DNA of 46,313 nucleotides from Nitrospirota bacterium. GTDB lineage: Bacteria; Nitrospirota; Thermodesulfovibrionia; Thermodesulfovibrionales; UBA9159. Below are positions 1 through 9,275 of the stretch, piece after piece. Each line of letters starts with the position of its first letter. Position 1 is the first letter of the stretch. Location of the stretch: positions 1 to 46,313 of the forward strand of contig JAJYIF010000023.1 in the NCBI GenBank assembly GCA_021790195.1, in the 5' to 3' direction. A model generated the notes under the pieces. The model saw only the letters and a program-made list of their open reading frames with translations. It did not search any database and had not been told where the DNA came from. The translations under genes and the position numbers were made by a program.

Positions 1-64
1 CGCGAAGGCGGGAATCCAGGTTGAGAAGCATGGATGCTCGACTAAGGACCTCGGGCATGACGGA
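1..64. repeat. Dispersed REP-like repeat fragment at window edge
   Basis: The first bases read CGCGAAGGCGGGAATCCAG and the block ends near GGCATGACGG. These match by eye one arm of the widespread intergenic palindrome whose two arms carry GGAATCCAG and CGTCATTCCCGC. Only part of the element is inside the window. No gene overlaps it. From 65 to 172 I see nothing further. Confidence 0.45.
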
Positions 65-172
65 CGAAAGCCAAAAGTCTGTAAATATTATTTTGAGACT
101 GTTAATAATTCCTGCACAGTGAGACTTTGTCGGTGAATTCCAACCTGCTAAGCTCCAAAAATCCTTCTCTGT

Positions 173-1255
173 TCACAGAAGCTGTATACACTTCACCACG
201 CCAAGATTCTGAAAATCCATGCATCCGTTACAGGATATGCAGTCGGCCTTTTCCTTACCTGCCTCGAATTTTTTCGGAAGGTCCGGCTCTCTTATCAGAG
301 GCCGGGCGATGGAGATCAAATCCGCCTCCCCTTTCTGTAGCACGTCCTCCATAATAGATTGAGACCTCATGCCGCCCACGAGCATCACCGGAATTTTCAG
401 CTTGCTCTTGAATACCTTGCCGAAGCGCCTGAAATACGCCTCTTCCTCCGGACTTGTTATGTCGGGCTGCGCCGCCTTCTGACTGGATTCGTACATGCCC
501 CCGCTCACCTCAACAGCATCGAGTCCCATCTCTTCCAGTCTCACCGCTATCTTCACAGCCTCCTCGACCTTCAGTCCCCCTTCTATCAGATCGTCCGCAT
601 TCATCTTGATCATCAGAGGGTAATCTTCACCGACCTCTTTCCTCATCGCCTTATAAACCTCTTCCAGGAAATGAAACCTTCTCTCCTCATCCCCGCCCCA
701 ATAGTCGTCGCGCCTGTTTGTGTAAGGAGAAATGAATTCGCTCACGAGATAGCCGTGGGCCCCGTGGATCTGCACTGCATCAAAACCCGCGATCCTCGCC
801 CTCCTCGCCGCATCCGCGAAGGCATCGACTATTTTCCATATCTCCGCATCGGTCATCGCCCTAGGCATGATCTTGGTGGAAGTGTCGTAGACCGCGGAGG
901 GAGCAATTGCATCATTGCCGCCAAGGAGAATAGGGAAGGACTGTCTCCCTCCATGTACAAGCTGGATAGCGATCAGGCCGTCAAGGGAATGGACCGCGGA
1001 TGTGAGTTTGCGAAGACCCTGGATATAAATATCGCTATGGATGCAGAGCATTTGGGCCACGGACCTGCCGGACGGATGTACCAGCGCGTTTCCGGTTATC
1101 ATCAGGCCGATGCCGCCCCTGGCAAGGTCCTCGTAAAGTTCTATAAGCGACTCGGTCACAAAACCATCGTCGTCCGCCCTCTTTTCAAAGGTGGCTGAAC
1201 GCACCAGACGGTTTCCGAGATCAAGGCCGCTGAATGAAAAATGTTCGAATAACAT
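173..1255 (-). CDS. NADH:flavin oxidoreductase / old yellow enzyme family protein
   Basis: A 360-residue FMN-dependent TIM-barrel oxidoreductase. Family hallmarks seen are the N-terminal GNRLVRSAT stretch, the QIHGAHGYLVSEFISP segment around residues 165-180, and a C-terminal phosphate-binding region near ISIARPLIREPDLP. The last 25 residues carry C-x2-C-x2-C-x10-C (CISCNGC ... VKC). This resembles the [4Fe-4S] ligands of 2,4-dienoyl-CoA reductase-type members, but the protein stops there and has no second flavin domain. It probably reduces an activated C=C bond of an unknown substrate. The ATG start is supported by AGGAGG five bases upstream. It stands alone on the minus strand, and 1256-1482 upstream holds no gene. 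Confidence 0.85.
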   Translation of the reverse strand: MLFEHFSFSGLDLGNRLVRSATFEKRADDDGFVTESLIELYEDLARGGIGLMITGNALVHPSGRSVAQMLCIHSDIYIQGLRKLTSAVHSLDGLIAIQLVHGGRQSFPILLGGNDAIAPSAVYDTSTKIMPRAMTDAEIWKIVDAFADAARRARIAGFDAVQIHGAHGYLVSEFISPYTNRRDDYWGGDEERRFHFLEEVYKAMRKEVGEDYPLMIKMNADDLIEGGLKVEEAVKIAVRLEEMGLDAVEVSGGMYESSQKAAQPDITSPEEEAYFRRFGKVFKSKLKIPVMLVGGMRSQSIMEDVLQKGEADLISIARPLIREPDLPKKFEAGKEKADCISCNGCMDFQNLGVVKCIQLL

Positions 1256-1482
1256 GATGTCCTCCTATCAAAACAATATCTGTAACGTCAAGAAACTATA
1301 AGAAATGCCGTTTTGAGAAAAAATCTTTACAGCGATACCGATTATGTCCCCCAAGCATTTCTGACCTCAAAAAAGCCGACTATTGGCAACCGGGAAAATG
1401 CATACGCAATTTCGGATTATATCGCATCGTAAAGATTTCAAAGCAAAGCGGCATCGTTTTGTGAATTAACTGGGATCCATGA

Positions 1483-2454
1483 TCAAGTCAACTTCAGTCT
1501 TGTTGCCAGCCTCATCGCCTCGATCATGCTCGATGGATTTGCTTTCCCTTTCCATGCGATATCATATGCCGTTCCGTGGTCGGGAGAAGTCCGGATGATC
1601 GGCAGCCCGACGGTCACATTCACACCCCTGTCGAAGGCTATCATCTTCAGGGGTATCAAACCCTGGTCGTGGTACATACAAACCACGATGTCGACTTCCC
1701 TTCTGTATGCCTTATGAAAAATTATATCGGGAGGGAAAGGACCTTCGGCAGCAATTCCCTCTTTCTGTGCGGCGACAATAGCCGGCATAATATCCGTTAT
1801 CTCCTCTGTTCCGAATATGCCGGATTCGCCGGCGTGAGGGTTGAGTCCTGCCACCGCGATCCTCGGCCTTTTCAGACCCAGCATGGCGCATGCCCTGCCG
1901 GCAAGGCGAACCGCCCGCAGGACACTTTCCTTCGTCACCATGCCTGGGACATTCTTCAAGGCCGTATGTATCGTGACAAGTATGACCTTCAGCGGTCCGC
2001 CTGTGAGCATCATGGCGAATTCCTCTGTTTTAGTCAATTCTGCAAGCATCTCTGTATGGCCCGGCCAGTGAAAACCCCCGAGTTTCAGGGCCTCCTTCGA
2101 TATAGGCGCGGTTACAACGGCATCGACCTTCCCATCCACAGCAAGTTCCACAGCCTTCTTGATATAGCTCACGCATGCGGCGCCGTTGGCCGCATCCGGC
2201 CTGCCTTTCACAAAGGTCTGCAATGCCTTTACGTCGTAACGCCAAAGCACGCCCGGAGAGTGAAAGATGTCATTCACATCTGCAATCGTTCTTATCTTCA
2301 GCGGAGACCCGATCATTCTGACGGCCTCTCTCATCACAGACATATCGCCGATGACAACCGAAAGGCATTTCTCGGACATTGCAGAGACCGCCCGCGCAAC
2401 AATTTCAGGTCCTATGCCGGCCGGATCACCTATGGTTATAGCGAGTTTTTTCAT
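1483..2454 (-). CDS. pdxA: 4-hydroxythreonine-4-phosphate dehydrogenase
   Basis: PdxA oxidises 4-phosphohydroxy-L-threonine with NAD(P) in the DXP-dependent pyridoxal phosphate pathway. The protein opens KKLAITIGDPAGIGPEI, contains the metal/substrate motif GHTEMLAELT, and ends with YHDQGLIPLKM and a conserved TSPDHGTAYD region. All of these are characteristic. From the ATG at 2454 the length is 323 residues, normal for the family. The frame stays open to an ATG at 2526, but those 24 extra residues are not family-like. Neither start has a clear Shine-Dalgarno sequence. It is divergent from the hexomutase gene at 2592. No other vitamin B6 gene is in the window. Confidence 0.95.
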   Translation of the reverse strand: MKKLAITIGDPAGIGPEIVARAVSAMSEKCLSVVIGDMSVMREAVRMIGSPLKIRTIADVNDIFHSPGVLWRYDVKALQTFVKGRPDAANGAACVSYIKKAVELAVDGKVDAVVTAPISKEALKLGGFHWPGHTEMLAELTKTEEFAMMLTGGPLKVILVTIHTALKNVPGMVTKESVLRAVRLAGRACAMLGLKRPRIAVAGLNPHAGESGIFGTEEITDIMPAIVAAQKEGIAAEGPFPPDIIFHKAYRREVDIVVCMYHDQGLIPLKMIAFDRGVNVTVGLPIIRTSPDHGTAYDIAWKGKANPSSMIEAMRLATRLKLT

Positions 2455-2591
2455 ATCAGACAAGTGCTCTATTAATAATACTAAATTGCCATGAATTTTG
2501 AATCGGGCATGAAACACGTTGGTCATTATGGCAGCAGCCGCCGGTAAGTGCTATAATTTTCACAATTCAGAGCACCTCAGGAGGAAATGAA

Positions 2592-4220
2592 ATGACCCAG
2601 GAATTCGAGAATGCCTCCTCATGCTGGAAGACAATTCTCTCGGATGTTTCAAGGAACAGGGGACTGCTGCCGCTTATCGAAAAGTTCGCCCGGGAAAATC
2701 CTTCGCCTGCGAAGATCGTATTCGGGACCTCTGGTTGGCGGGGCGAGATCGGGACCGACTTTACATTCAACAATGTGCGGATCGTTGCCTCCGCAATCAT
2801 CGAGATGCTCAAAGAGGGCGACAGGGCCGTCATGGCGGCGATGGGGGTATCGGGTTTCGACGAGATAAAGCGACGCGGCGTCATCGTCGGGCATGACAAC
2901 AGGTTTCTCGGGCCGGTCTTTGCAGGAGAAGTGATCGGACTTCTCAGAAAGGCAGGGATCAGGACGTGGTATGCGGGCGAGGCGACGACCCCGGAATTTT
3001 CCGCGGGAATCGAAATGCTGCAGGCCGCGTGTTCCATAAACCTCACCCCTTCCCATAATCCGGCGAATTACGCCGGTTTTAAGTTCAATCCGGCAGACGG
3101 CGGCCCTGCTGGCTCTGAGATCACAACGAGGATAGAGGAAATAGCCAACCGGATGATGGACAGGTCCGTTCTTGTGCCTTCATCTCCTGAACAGTGTGAA
3201 AGGGTGGACCTTACCTACCTTTATATTCAGTTCATAAAAGACAGAAAGACTATAGACCTCGGACGGATAAGCGACTTCCTCGCCGGGCAAGATGCGGTCA
3301 TATGCGTAGACAACGTCCATGGGGCAACGCGCGGAAAAGTCGGAAAGGTGCTCGGAGTGAGCGGGAAAATCGTCTATCTGAGGACCGAGGACGATTTCCT
3401 CTTCGGCGGGATAGCGCCGGAGCCTTCAGAAAAGAATATGGCAGGGGTGGAAAAGGTCCTGAGGGAGGCCAAGTCCGGACTCAAACTGGGAGTCATCATG
3501 GACCCGGACGGGGACCGCATACGCTTCGCGGACGGAAGCATGCAGATACCGATGAACTACTTCGGCGCGATGGCCTTCCATTTTCTGCACGTGCATAAGA
3601 AGATTCCGGGCGTAGTAGCAAAATCCGTGGGGACCAGCAACTTTGTCAACGCAATAGCTGAAAGGCTTAGCGCTCCGGTAAAAGAAACCAAAGTGGGCTT
3701 CAAGAACTTCAGGCCTTATCTTCTCAGGACATCCGGAGAAAGGGCGGTTGTAGCCTTTGAGGAGTCTGACGGGATATCGGGATATAATCACACTCTCGAA
3801 AAAGACGCCCTGTTCGGACTTTTCCTTGCCATAGAAATGATGGCTGTGACCGGCAAGGGCCTGAGTACATACCTCCGGGACATCATGGACGAATTCGGAC
3901 ATTATTATCCGGACCGCTCGGGGATTTCAGTAGACCACTCCCTTGTCGGAGAGCCGCTCGTAAAGAGACTTTCTGTGGTAAGGGAAAAATACGGAAAAGG
4001 GACTTCCCTTCTTATCGGGGGCGCAAAGCGCACGGTGAAAGACGTCATAACCGTAGACGGCACGAAGCTTGTCTTTGATGACGGATCGTGGCTCATGATA
4101 AGACCTTCCGGCACGGAGCCGAAGGTGCGGTTCTATATCGAGGCAAGGACGGTAGAAGGGAAAAAGGCCGTCTTTGACACGGCCGAGAGGATGACCAAAG
4201 AGGCCCTGGGGATGACGTAA
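2592..4220 (+). CDS. Phosphoglucomutase/phosphomannomutase family protein
   Basis: An alpha-D-phosphohexomutase of 542 residues. The catalytic phosphoserine loop TPSHNP lies near residue 154, the metal-binding loop MDPDGDRIRFAD near 300, and the C-terminal phosphate-binding motif RPSGTEPKVRFYIEA near 505. FGTSGWRGEIG near residue 45 is the conserved domain-1 entry. Such enzymes interconvert hexose 1- and 6-phosphates for glycogen or cell-surface sugar synthesis. The glucan phosphorylase at 14051 makes a glucose-1-phosphate role plausible, but the substrate cannot be read from sequence. The start has a strong AGGAGG seven bases upstream, and a TATAAT hexamer sits at 2552-2557. Confidence 0.92.
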   Translation: MTQEFENASSCWKTILSDVSRNRGLLPLIEKFARENPSPAKIVFGTSGWRGEIGTDFTFNNVRIVASAIIEMLKEGDRAVMAAMGVSGFDEIKRRGVIVGHDNRFLGPVFAGEVIGLLRKAGIRTWYAGEATTPEFSAGIEMLQAACSINLTPSHNPANYAGFKFNPADGGPAGSEITTRIEEIANRMMDRSVLVPSSPEQCERVDLTYLYIQFIKDRKTIDLGRISDFLAGQDAVICVDNVHGATRGKVGKVLGVSGKIVYLRTEDDFLFGGIAPEPSEKNMAGVEKVLREAKSGLKLGVIMDPDGDRIRFADGSMQIPMNYFGAMAFHFLHVHKKIPGVVAKSVGTSNFVNAIAERLSAPVKETKVGFKNFRPYLLRTSGERAVVAFEESDGISGYNHTLEKDALFGLFLAIEMMAVTGKGLSTYLRDIMDEFGHYYPDRSGISVDHSLVGEPLVKRLSVVREKYGKGTSLLIGGAKRTVKDVITVDGTKLVFDDGSWLMIRPSGTEPKVRFYIEARTVEGKKAVFDTAERMTKEALGMT

Positions 4221-4251
4221 TGACGCCTTTACCGCAGAGGGAAGACAGCGG

Positions 4252-4926
4252 CTATCTTTTCAGAAGCCTGTCCACATACTGCTCTATTTTCGTCTTTGAG
4301 GAAGTGCCCATACCCGTAAACTTCACGCCGTAATTAAAGTGCTCGGGGGATTTCTTTGCAACCCGCACAACTTCACCGTCAGATTCTATCTGGTCTGCGC
4401 CGAGGAAGAAACTGCACGTTATGAGGTCTCCTTTTTCGAAAGACTTGTCCGTTTCGATAAGCATTCCGGAGGCGCTGATATTCTTCGAAGTCGCGAAGAA
4501 CGAATTGCCCCTGAACTTCCCCTTGACAGTGACCTTTATGAGGAGACGCATGCTCAACCTCTCCGGAACGTCCAGCAACGCGCTCACTATTTGAAAAAGG
4601 TCCTGGGGGTTCACCGGCCTCCTTATATAGGCGTTCGCCCCGCAGGCCATGCACCTCCTGATGTCGGATTCACTATGAGAGCATATTATGACCACTGAAA
4701 CCCTCTTAAGGTTTGGGTCCCTTCTCATCCTCAAACAGAGGATATCGCCGCTCATGACCGGCATATCGAGTTCCGTCAGTATGAGGTCAACTTTTTCTTC
4801 GCGGTGAAGCCTGACGGCCTCTTCTCCGGACGCTGCAGAGAGGATCTTGAAATCCGACCTTGAAAGGATGCTCTTCCTCTTTTCAATCAGAGCGCTCAGC
4901 GTATCGACTATGAGTATCTTCTTCAT
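4252..4926 (-). CDS. Response regulator: REC receiver plus PilZ domain
   Basis: A 224-residue two-domain protein. Residues 1-120 form a receiver: KKILIVD, the presumed phospho-acceptor Asp in LILTELDMP, and a late Lys region. Residues about 130-220 are PilZ, a c-di-GMP receptor. Both binding motifs are visible: RxxxR (RLSMR) and NxSxxG (NISASG). It therefore likely links a two-component signal to c-di-GMP control of motility or surface properties. No kinase is adjacent. I chose ATG 4926 over a TTG at 4968 because the receiver begins immediately. There is no Shine-Dalgarno sequence, but a TATTAT hexamer sits 8 bases upstream of the ATG, hinting at a leaderless mRNA. Confidence 0.88.
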   Translation of the reverse strand: MKKILIVDTLSALIEKRKSILSRSDFKILSAASGEEAVRLHREEKVDLILTELDMPVMSGDILCLRMRRDPNLKRVSVVIICSHSESDIRRCMACGANAYIRRPVNPQDLFQIVSALLDVPERLSMRLLIKVTVKGKFRGNSFFATSKNISASGMLIETDKSFEKGDLITCSFFLGADQIESDGEVVRVAKKSPEHFNYGVKFTGMGTSSKTKIEQYVDRLLKR

Positions 4927-5040
4927 GGGTTTCAATAATAACACACATCGTGGAGCGGCTTCCGACAATCATCATCAGTGGATAAACAATCCGGGCGATA
5001 TATGCGGAGATAGTTCGGGATTTTCGGTTTGCACAGCCGA

Positions 5041-5373
5041 TCAAAAATCCGGGAACATCCTCAGAGAGAGCGGGCTTCCGCCTCCGAGCGAAGTGCTGGC
5101 CAGAAGGATTCCGCCCTCTATGTATCTTAATTCGAAGTCTCTGAATCCTGCCGACACGAAGCCCTTTGCGTTGGCCGGACAGCCGTGCTCACATCCGGCA
5201 ATCCCCTTGATCATCCCGGAGATCAGTCTCTTGAGTTCCAGGCCGGCCATGTCGGCGCCCTTTGAGGCGGCAAACCGGTCAATGCGCTTTACAATAGCGT
5301 CAACATCTGCGCGAAAGGGCTCGGATATTTCTATAGTGGTTGAATCACTGCCGACAGCGACATCAAGGATCAT
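5041..5373 (-). CDS. Conserved-looking hypothetical protein
   Basis: A 110-residue soluble protein I do not recognise. From the ATG at 5373 it begins MILDVAVGSDSTTIEIS and contains an amphipathic helix (ADVDAIVKRIDRFAASKG). A compact cysteine pair follows in GCEHGCPANAKGF, then a beta-rich tail ending LSLRMFPDF. The start is well supported by GGAGG six bases upstream. The longer frame to 5436 starts with a lysine-rich, unlikely extension. The Cys-x3-Cys pair could bind metal or be redox active, but that is speculation. It lies on the same strand as the REC-PilZ gene, 115 bases upstream of it, so co-transcription is possible. Confidence 0.6.
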   Translation of the reverse strand: MILDVAVGSDSTTIEISEPFRADVDAIVKRIDRFAASKGADMAGLELKRLISGMIKGIAGCEHGCPANAKGFVSAGFRDFELRYIEGGILLASTSLGGGSPLSLRMFPDF

Positions 5374-5460
5374 CTCATGCCTCCGGACCTTAGTGCATTC
5401 GGTCTTTATTTTACTCTTTCTGATTAAACATATCAAAATAACGCTTCTTTCGGTAGTGTC

Positions 5461-5661
5461 CTACTTGAGCGGACAAGGAACCTCAGGGGCAAACACTTCG
5501 ATCCCAACTTGCTGGACGCCTTTCGCGAATGCAGCAACGAGTTCCATGAGATATTTGAGGCCTGCAGGCTTTTCGACGCTACTTACGGCAAACTCATGAA
5601 CGTCAGGAGCAAAGACGCTCTAAAAATCGCGTGGAGTGAAGACCTGTCGGTCGGAAATTAG
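5461..5661 (+). pseudogene. C-terminal remnant of an HD-GYP domain gene
   Basis: On the plus strand, an open frame reads LRGKHFDPNLLDAF followed by RECSNEFHEIFEAC and ends at TAG 5659-5661. GKHFDPxLLDAF is the typical closing helix of HD-GYP phosphodiesterase domains, usually followed by a short E-rich tail as here. No start codon with ribosome-binding site, no HD motif and no GYP motif precede it. An in-frame TAA lies at 5425. It therefore looks like the 3' stub of a deleted gene, wedged between the hypothetical at 5041 and the convergent DUF1499 gene. Confidence 0.6.
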
Positions 5662-5677
5662 CTGATAGATGGACCGC

Positions 5678-6442
5678 CTATCTGCTTTTCGACAATTCCT
5701 TAAGATACCTGCGTATGCGTTCCGCATTTGTCCCCAGGTCGCTTAATCCGACGCGGGAGACGGACCTCACGTCGATGCGGCTCTTTTCATCCACGGGAGT
5801 TATGCGGACGACAATGTCGTCCTTGAACCCGAACCAGAAGGTTGTGTCGGTGGCCTCGATGCGAAGGTCCCTCTTGCTGGCGCTAACTATGTCCCATCCC
5901 ATTCTGCGCGCAGTGGAGCGTGCCCTGTCAAAGGCATTGTTCGGCGTGGCATCGAGTATCAGCGGCTTTATATCCGGATAGGCCTCGCGCTGCTGCATCG
6001 CCGTCTCGATGCCTCCATACTCAGGCGGATCAGGGGCGTTCTTCCGGAGCGCGAGGACAGCTACAAAGGAAGGAGGGTCCCCGGTGTCTGTGGCTATGTC
6101 ATGGATCTTCGGCAGGCGTTGTGCCGCAAGAAACCACGAAAGGGGAATGCCGAATGTTGTAAGACCAAGGCCAAGCGCCATGCAGGACAGAATCAAGCCT
6201 GCCCGAAGACCCTTGCGAAGGGTTATTACAGCACCGGCCAGGGAAACTACTGAAGCAACGGCGCCTCCAAAGGCGGCAAAGGCGAGAATCTTGAAACCGA
6301 CCGTAAAATACCAGAGTCCCCACCGGCTCCCGAACCCCGCGAGTGCCGCAGCCAAAGCAGCGACGACCGAGAGCGAAAGCCCCAGGACCGGGATTGTTGA
6401 TGAAACTTTAGTCCTGTTCCCCTCTTCTTCAGTCGAAGTCAC
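5678..6442 (-). CDS. DUF1499 family membrane protein
   Basis: A 254-residue protein with about three hydrophobic segments in the first 125 residues (IPVLGLSLSVVAALAAALAG, FKILAFAAFGGAVASVVSLA, and a segment around LILSCMALGLGL). A soluble domain follows, starting PKIHDIATD and containing AFDRARSTARRMGWDIV and FWFGFKDDIVVRI. That C-terminal part matches the DUF1499 pattern, a family without an established reaction. The start is GTG 6442, just behind GAGGAGG with tight spacing. It is divergent from tyrS with 99 bases between. Confidence 0.8.
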   Translation of the reverse strand: MTSTEEEGNRTKVSSTIPVLGLSLSVVAALAAALAGFGSRWGLWYFTVGFKILAFAAFGGAVASVVSLAGAVITLRKGLRAGLILSCMALGLGLTTFGIPLSWFLAAQRLPKIHDIATDTGDPPSFVAVLALRKNAPDPPEYGGIETAMQQREAYPDIKPLILDATPNNAFDRARSTARRMGWDIVSASKRDLRIEATDTTFWFGFKDDIVVRITPVDEKSRIDVRSVSRVGLSDLGTNAERIRRYLKELSKSR

Positions 6443-6503
6443 GTCCTCCTCTGTTCAAACCAATTGTATCAGCATTTGAAGCTTCTACAACTCAGGTAAT
6501 CAA

Positions 6504-6533
6504 TTGACGTAATTTATCCTGCCGTTTTATCAT
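6504..6533 (+). promoter_or_regulatory. Putative sigma-70-type promoter of tyrS
   Basis: TTGACG at 6504-6509 and TATCAT at 6528-6533 are 18 bases apart. The -10 box ends 8 bases before the tyrS ATG, so transcription would begin at or within one or two bases of the start codon. The gene has no Shine-Dalgarno sequence, consistent with a leaderless message. Confidence 0.5.
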
Positions 6534-6541
6534 AATCAACC

Positions 6542-7819
6542 ATGATAGAGCCGGGAAGACAGCTTGAGATAATCAGGAGAGGCGCGGTGGAGATAATCCT
6601 CGAAGAGGACCTCCTGCGTAAACTCGAAAAGTCGCAGAGAGACAACAGACCGTTACGAATAAAGGCCGGGTTTGATCCCACCGCACCCGACATCCACCTC
6701 GGCCACACCGTCCTTCTTGAAAAGATGCGGCAGTTTCAGGAGCTCGGACACGAGGTGATCTTTCTGATCGGGGATTTTACGGGGATGATCGGCGACCCTA
6801 CAGGAAAGAGCGAGACGAGGAAGCCCCTTACAAAGGAAGAGGTGCTGAAGAACGCCGAGACCTATAAGACACAGGTATTCAAGATACTCGACCCGAACAG
6901 GACCCGTATACTTTTTAACAGCGAATGGCTCGGGAAGATGAGCAGTATGGAGATGGTCCGGCTCGGCGCCATGCAGACGGTCGCGCGGATGCTTGAACGC
7001 GAGGATTTCAAGAAACGCTTCAGGAACCAGCAGGACATCAGCATCCTGGAGTTTTATTATCCCCTCTTTCAGGCCTATGACTCGGTCCACCTTAAAGCGG
7101 ACGTGGAGCTAGGCGGCACAGACCAGAAGTTCAATCTTCTCATGGGCAGGACCCTCCAGAGAAAGATGGATATGGAAGAGCAGGTGGTGCTTATGATGCC
7201 CCTCCTCGAAGGGCTCGACGGCGTGAACAAGATGTCCAAAAGCCTCGGGAACTACATCGGCATAGACGAGCCCGCGTTCGAATACGTAAACGGGGAGGCG
7301 ACCGGCATGTTCCCCAAGATCATGAGATTGAAGTCTAAAGAACTGTTGCTGCGTTATTACGAACTCCTAAGTCATATTTCCATAGAAGAACTTGCCGCCT
7401 TAAAGCAAGGGATACAAAATGGCACGCTTAATGATTTAGAGGCAAGGAAGAATCTTGCGATGGAATTGGTTACAAGGTACCATGGGAAAGAGGAGGCGGA
7501 AAGGGCGCGGGCCGAGTTTGAACGCATAAAAGGCAGGGAGCTTCCGACTGATATACCTGAGGTGGCTATCCGGGCGGCCTTGACAGACCCGATGAGCTCC
7601 GTTTCCGGTACAATCAGTCCAACTAATTGGCTACCTTATGTAATGAAAGAATCTAAGCTCGCAAAAAGCACGAGTGAGGCGATGAGACTGATAAAACAAG
7701 GCGGCATAAAGGTGGACGGGGCCATCGTAACCGATCCAAATACAAGACTAGAAATAGGGAAACAATACATCATTCAATCCGGCAAGAGAAGGTTCTGCAA
7801 GGTCAAGATAGAAGCATGA
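6542..7819 (+). CDS. tyrS: Tyrosyl-tRNA synthetase
   Basis: A class I aminoacyl-tRNA synthetase that charges tRNA-Tyr. The HIGH-type signature appears as HLGHT near residue 52 within [16 protein letters not shown] is intact in [14 protein letters not shown] near residue 232. The last 70 residues ([19 protein letters not shown] ...) form an S4 RNA-binding domain. The 425-residue length fits bacterial TyrRS. The ATG at 6542 is the first start in frame and lacks a Shine-Dalgarno sequence. The 3' end overlaps the mgtC-like gene by four bases (ATGA), implying co-transcription and translational coupling. Confidence 0.96.
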   Translation: MIEPGRQLEIIRRGAVEIILEEDLLRKLEKSQRDNRPLRIKAGFDPTAPDIHLGHTVLLEKMRQFQELGHEVIFLIGDFTGMIGDPTGKSETRKPLTKEEVLKNAETYKTQVFKILDPNRTRILFNSEWLGKMSSMEMVRLGAMQTVARMLEREDFKKRFRNQQDISILEFYYPLFQAYDSVHLKADVELGGTDQKFNLLMGRTLQRKMDMEEQVVLMMPLLEGLDGVNKMSKSLGNYIGIDEPAFEYVNGEATGMFPKIMRLKSKELLLRYYELLSHISIEELAALKQGIQNGTLNDLEARKNLAMELVTRYHGKEEAERARAEFERIKGRELPTDIPEVAIRAALTDPMSSVSGTISPTNWLPYVMKESKLAKSTSEAMRLIKQGGIKVDGAIVTDPNTRLEIGKQYIIQSGKRRFCKVKIEA

Positions 7820-8487
7820 TCGGTCCGACGGAGATAATAATAAGACTCTTTCTCGGTGCTGTTTTCGGAGGCATCATCGGCTTCGAACGGCATACGCACG
7901 GAAGGGCGGCGGGCTTCAGGACCCACCTTCTCGTCTGCGTGGCATCCGTGCTGGTCATGATGGTCTCGGAGTACTATCACTATCTCAGCCCCTGGGACCC
8001 AGCCTATGTCAGGGCAGACCCGGGGCGAATTGCCGCCGGGGCCATCACGGGTGTGGGCTTTATCGGCGCCGGCGTGATCGTCAAGATGGGGTTCAATGTC
8101 CAGGGCCTGACAACGGCGGCGTGCGTCTGGATCGTTTCGGTCATCGGCCTGGCGATAGGGAGCGGCCTTTATCTGCCCGGGTCGGTGGGCTTTGTGATCA
8201 CGTACGTCGCGCTCTGGCTGCTGAGGGCGATCGAAGACAGGATGCCGGCCCTTTCCTACAAGTTCATGACTGTCGTCACAAACTGGGAAGACGATGAGAA
8301 GGCGATCACCTCTGCGATTCAGAAGTGCGGGGCGTCGATAAGCAACATGGACTATGAGAAGGATGTTGAGAATAAGAAAATGACTTTCGACCTTACCGTT
8401 TCTTATAGAGATACTGATTCCCCAAGAAGGATTCTGAACGAACTGTCCGGGTTGCCGTCCGTAAAGAAAGTGGTAATCCGCGGCTAA
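7816..8487 (+). CDS. MgtC/SapB family inner-membrane protein
   Basis: A 223-residue protein with the conserved MgtC N-terminal half: [20 protein letters not shown] near residues 18-37, and [14 protein letters not shown] near 75-90 inside membrane segments. The C-terminal 80 residues ([13 protein letters not shown] ...) form a soluble ACT-like regulatory tail, as in longer MgtC proteins. The family is linked to magnesium limitation and membrane-potential control, but the molecular activity of homologues is not settled. Its ATG overlaps the tyrS stop by four bases, so the two are probably one operon. Confidence 0.88.
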   Translation: MIGPTEIIIRLFLGAVFGGIIGFERHTHGRAAGFRTHLLVCVASVLVMMVSEYYHYLSPWDPAYVRADPGRIAAGAITGVGFIGAGVIVKMGFNVQGLTTAACVWIVSVIGLAIGSGLYLPGSVGFVITYVALWLLRAIEDRMPALSYKFMTVVTNWEDDEKAITSAIQKCGASISNMDYEKDVENKKMTFDLTVSYRDTDSPRRILNELSGLPSVKKVVIRG

Positions 8488-8503
8488 GACCGGATGCTGC
8501 GTC

Positions 8504-8532
8504 TTGTGGATAGCAAGTTTTAGATTTATAAT
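8504..8532 (+). promoter_or_regulatory. Putative promoter of the glycine-zipper lipoprotein gene
   Basis: TTGTGG (8504-8509) and TATAAT (8527-8532) are separated by 17 bases. This places transcription start near 8539, with a leader of about 100 bases before the gene at 8637. Confidence 0.55.
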
Positions 8533-8636
8533 AGGCAAAGAGAAAGAGAAGGGTGAAGGGCATGCTGTTTCGGGACGGGATCACGGACTTTCGGCGGCAG
8601 CAATTCAGTATCAAATCTAAGCGGAAGGAGTGGGAC

Positions 8637-9197
8637 ATGATAAGAGTCAGCGACTTTAAGAGGACCGCCTGTATTTTGATCGTATGTCTTTCGTTGGCAT
8701 TAGGCGCGGGTTGCGCGACACAGGCACAAACAGGCGCACTTACGGGCGCGGGCGCTGGAGCCCTGATAGGCGGCCTCGCCAATATGCACGGGTCCTGGGG
8801 TGCAACGGCGCTGCTCGGCGCGGGCATAGGCGCCGGCGTCGGATATCTCATCGGCAACGAACGGGACAAGAAGGAAGCCGAGATGCGAAGGACGCCTACT
8901 GCAGCCGAGCTGCAGCCTCTCGCAGGGACCAGATGGAAGGTCATCAGGATCGAGCCGGAGCCGGCTGAGACTTTCAGGTCGATCGTTTCAAACTTCAGAC
9001 ATGACGGGACCGTCGTAACCACCAAGACAACGATGGACGGGAAGGAATGGAGGACGATCGAGCATTACCGCATTGTTGGCTCAACGCTCATTCTCAGCCA
9101 TCCGGACTACATGGAGGACACCAACTTCAGTATTGAAGGCGATAGATTGACTATAGATTATGGAAACGGGCGCACCGTCTTGAAGCGCATCATCTGA
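8637..9197 (+). CDS. Glycine-zipper lipoprotein with beta-rich C-terminal domain
   Basis: A 186-residue exported lipoprotein. A hydrophobic signal ends in the lipobox LALGAGC, giving a lipidated Cys near residue 25. A glycine-zipper region follows (TGAGAGALIGGLA ... GAGIGAGVGYLIGNERDKK). Residues about 95-186 form a beta-rich domain (LAGTRWKVIRIEPEPAE ... LTIDYGNGRTVLKRII) that I cannot assign. It probably sits in the outer membrane facing the periplasm. ATG 8637 is chosen because AAGGAG lies six bases upstream and the signal peptide starts there. The longer frame from 8553 adds a non-signal extension. A strong terminator follows. Confidence 0.8.
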   Translation: MIRVSDFKRTACILIVCLSLALGAGCATQAQTGALTGAGAGALIGGLANMHGSWGATALLGAGIGAGVGYLIGNERDKKEAEMRRTPTAAELQPLAGTRWKVIRIEPEPAETFRSIVSNFRHDGTVVTTKTTMDGKEWRTIEHYRIVGSTLILSHPDYMEDTNFSIEGDRLTIDYGNGRTVLKRII

Positions 9198-9224
9198 CTG
9201 AAATAATCTTATAGCGCAGCAGAT

Positions 9225-9268
9225 AAGAAAGAGGGAAGACCGGACATCGGTTTTCCCTCTTTCTTCTT
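9225..9268 (+). terminator. Long perfect hairpin terminator
   Basis: Bases 9225-9242 pair with 9248-9265 in an 18-bp stem with one G-T pair and a five-base loop. The top ends AAGAAAGAGGG and the 3' arm ends CCCTCTTTCTT. It lies 28 bases after the lipoprotein stop. The U-rich 3' arm fits intrinsic termination, and the A-rich 5' arm would let it work in both directions. Confidence 0.8.
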
Positions 9269-9275
9269 AGTAGAC

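Noticed and set aside
359-1198. Long plus-strand frame of 279 codons opposite the old-yellow-enzyme gene
   Set aside because: It is antisense to a clearly recognisable enzyme and shows no family features; shadow frame from codon bias.
2452-2591. Riboswitch or sigma-54 promoter between pdxA and the hexomutase
   Set aside because: No recognisable riboswitch core or -24/-12 spacing; only a TATAAT box is visible.
5041-5373. Assignment of the GCEHGCPANAKG protein to a ferredoxin or redox family
   Set aside because: Only two cysteines in an unfamiliar context; no known family pattern fits.
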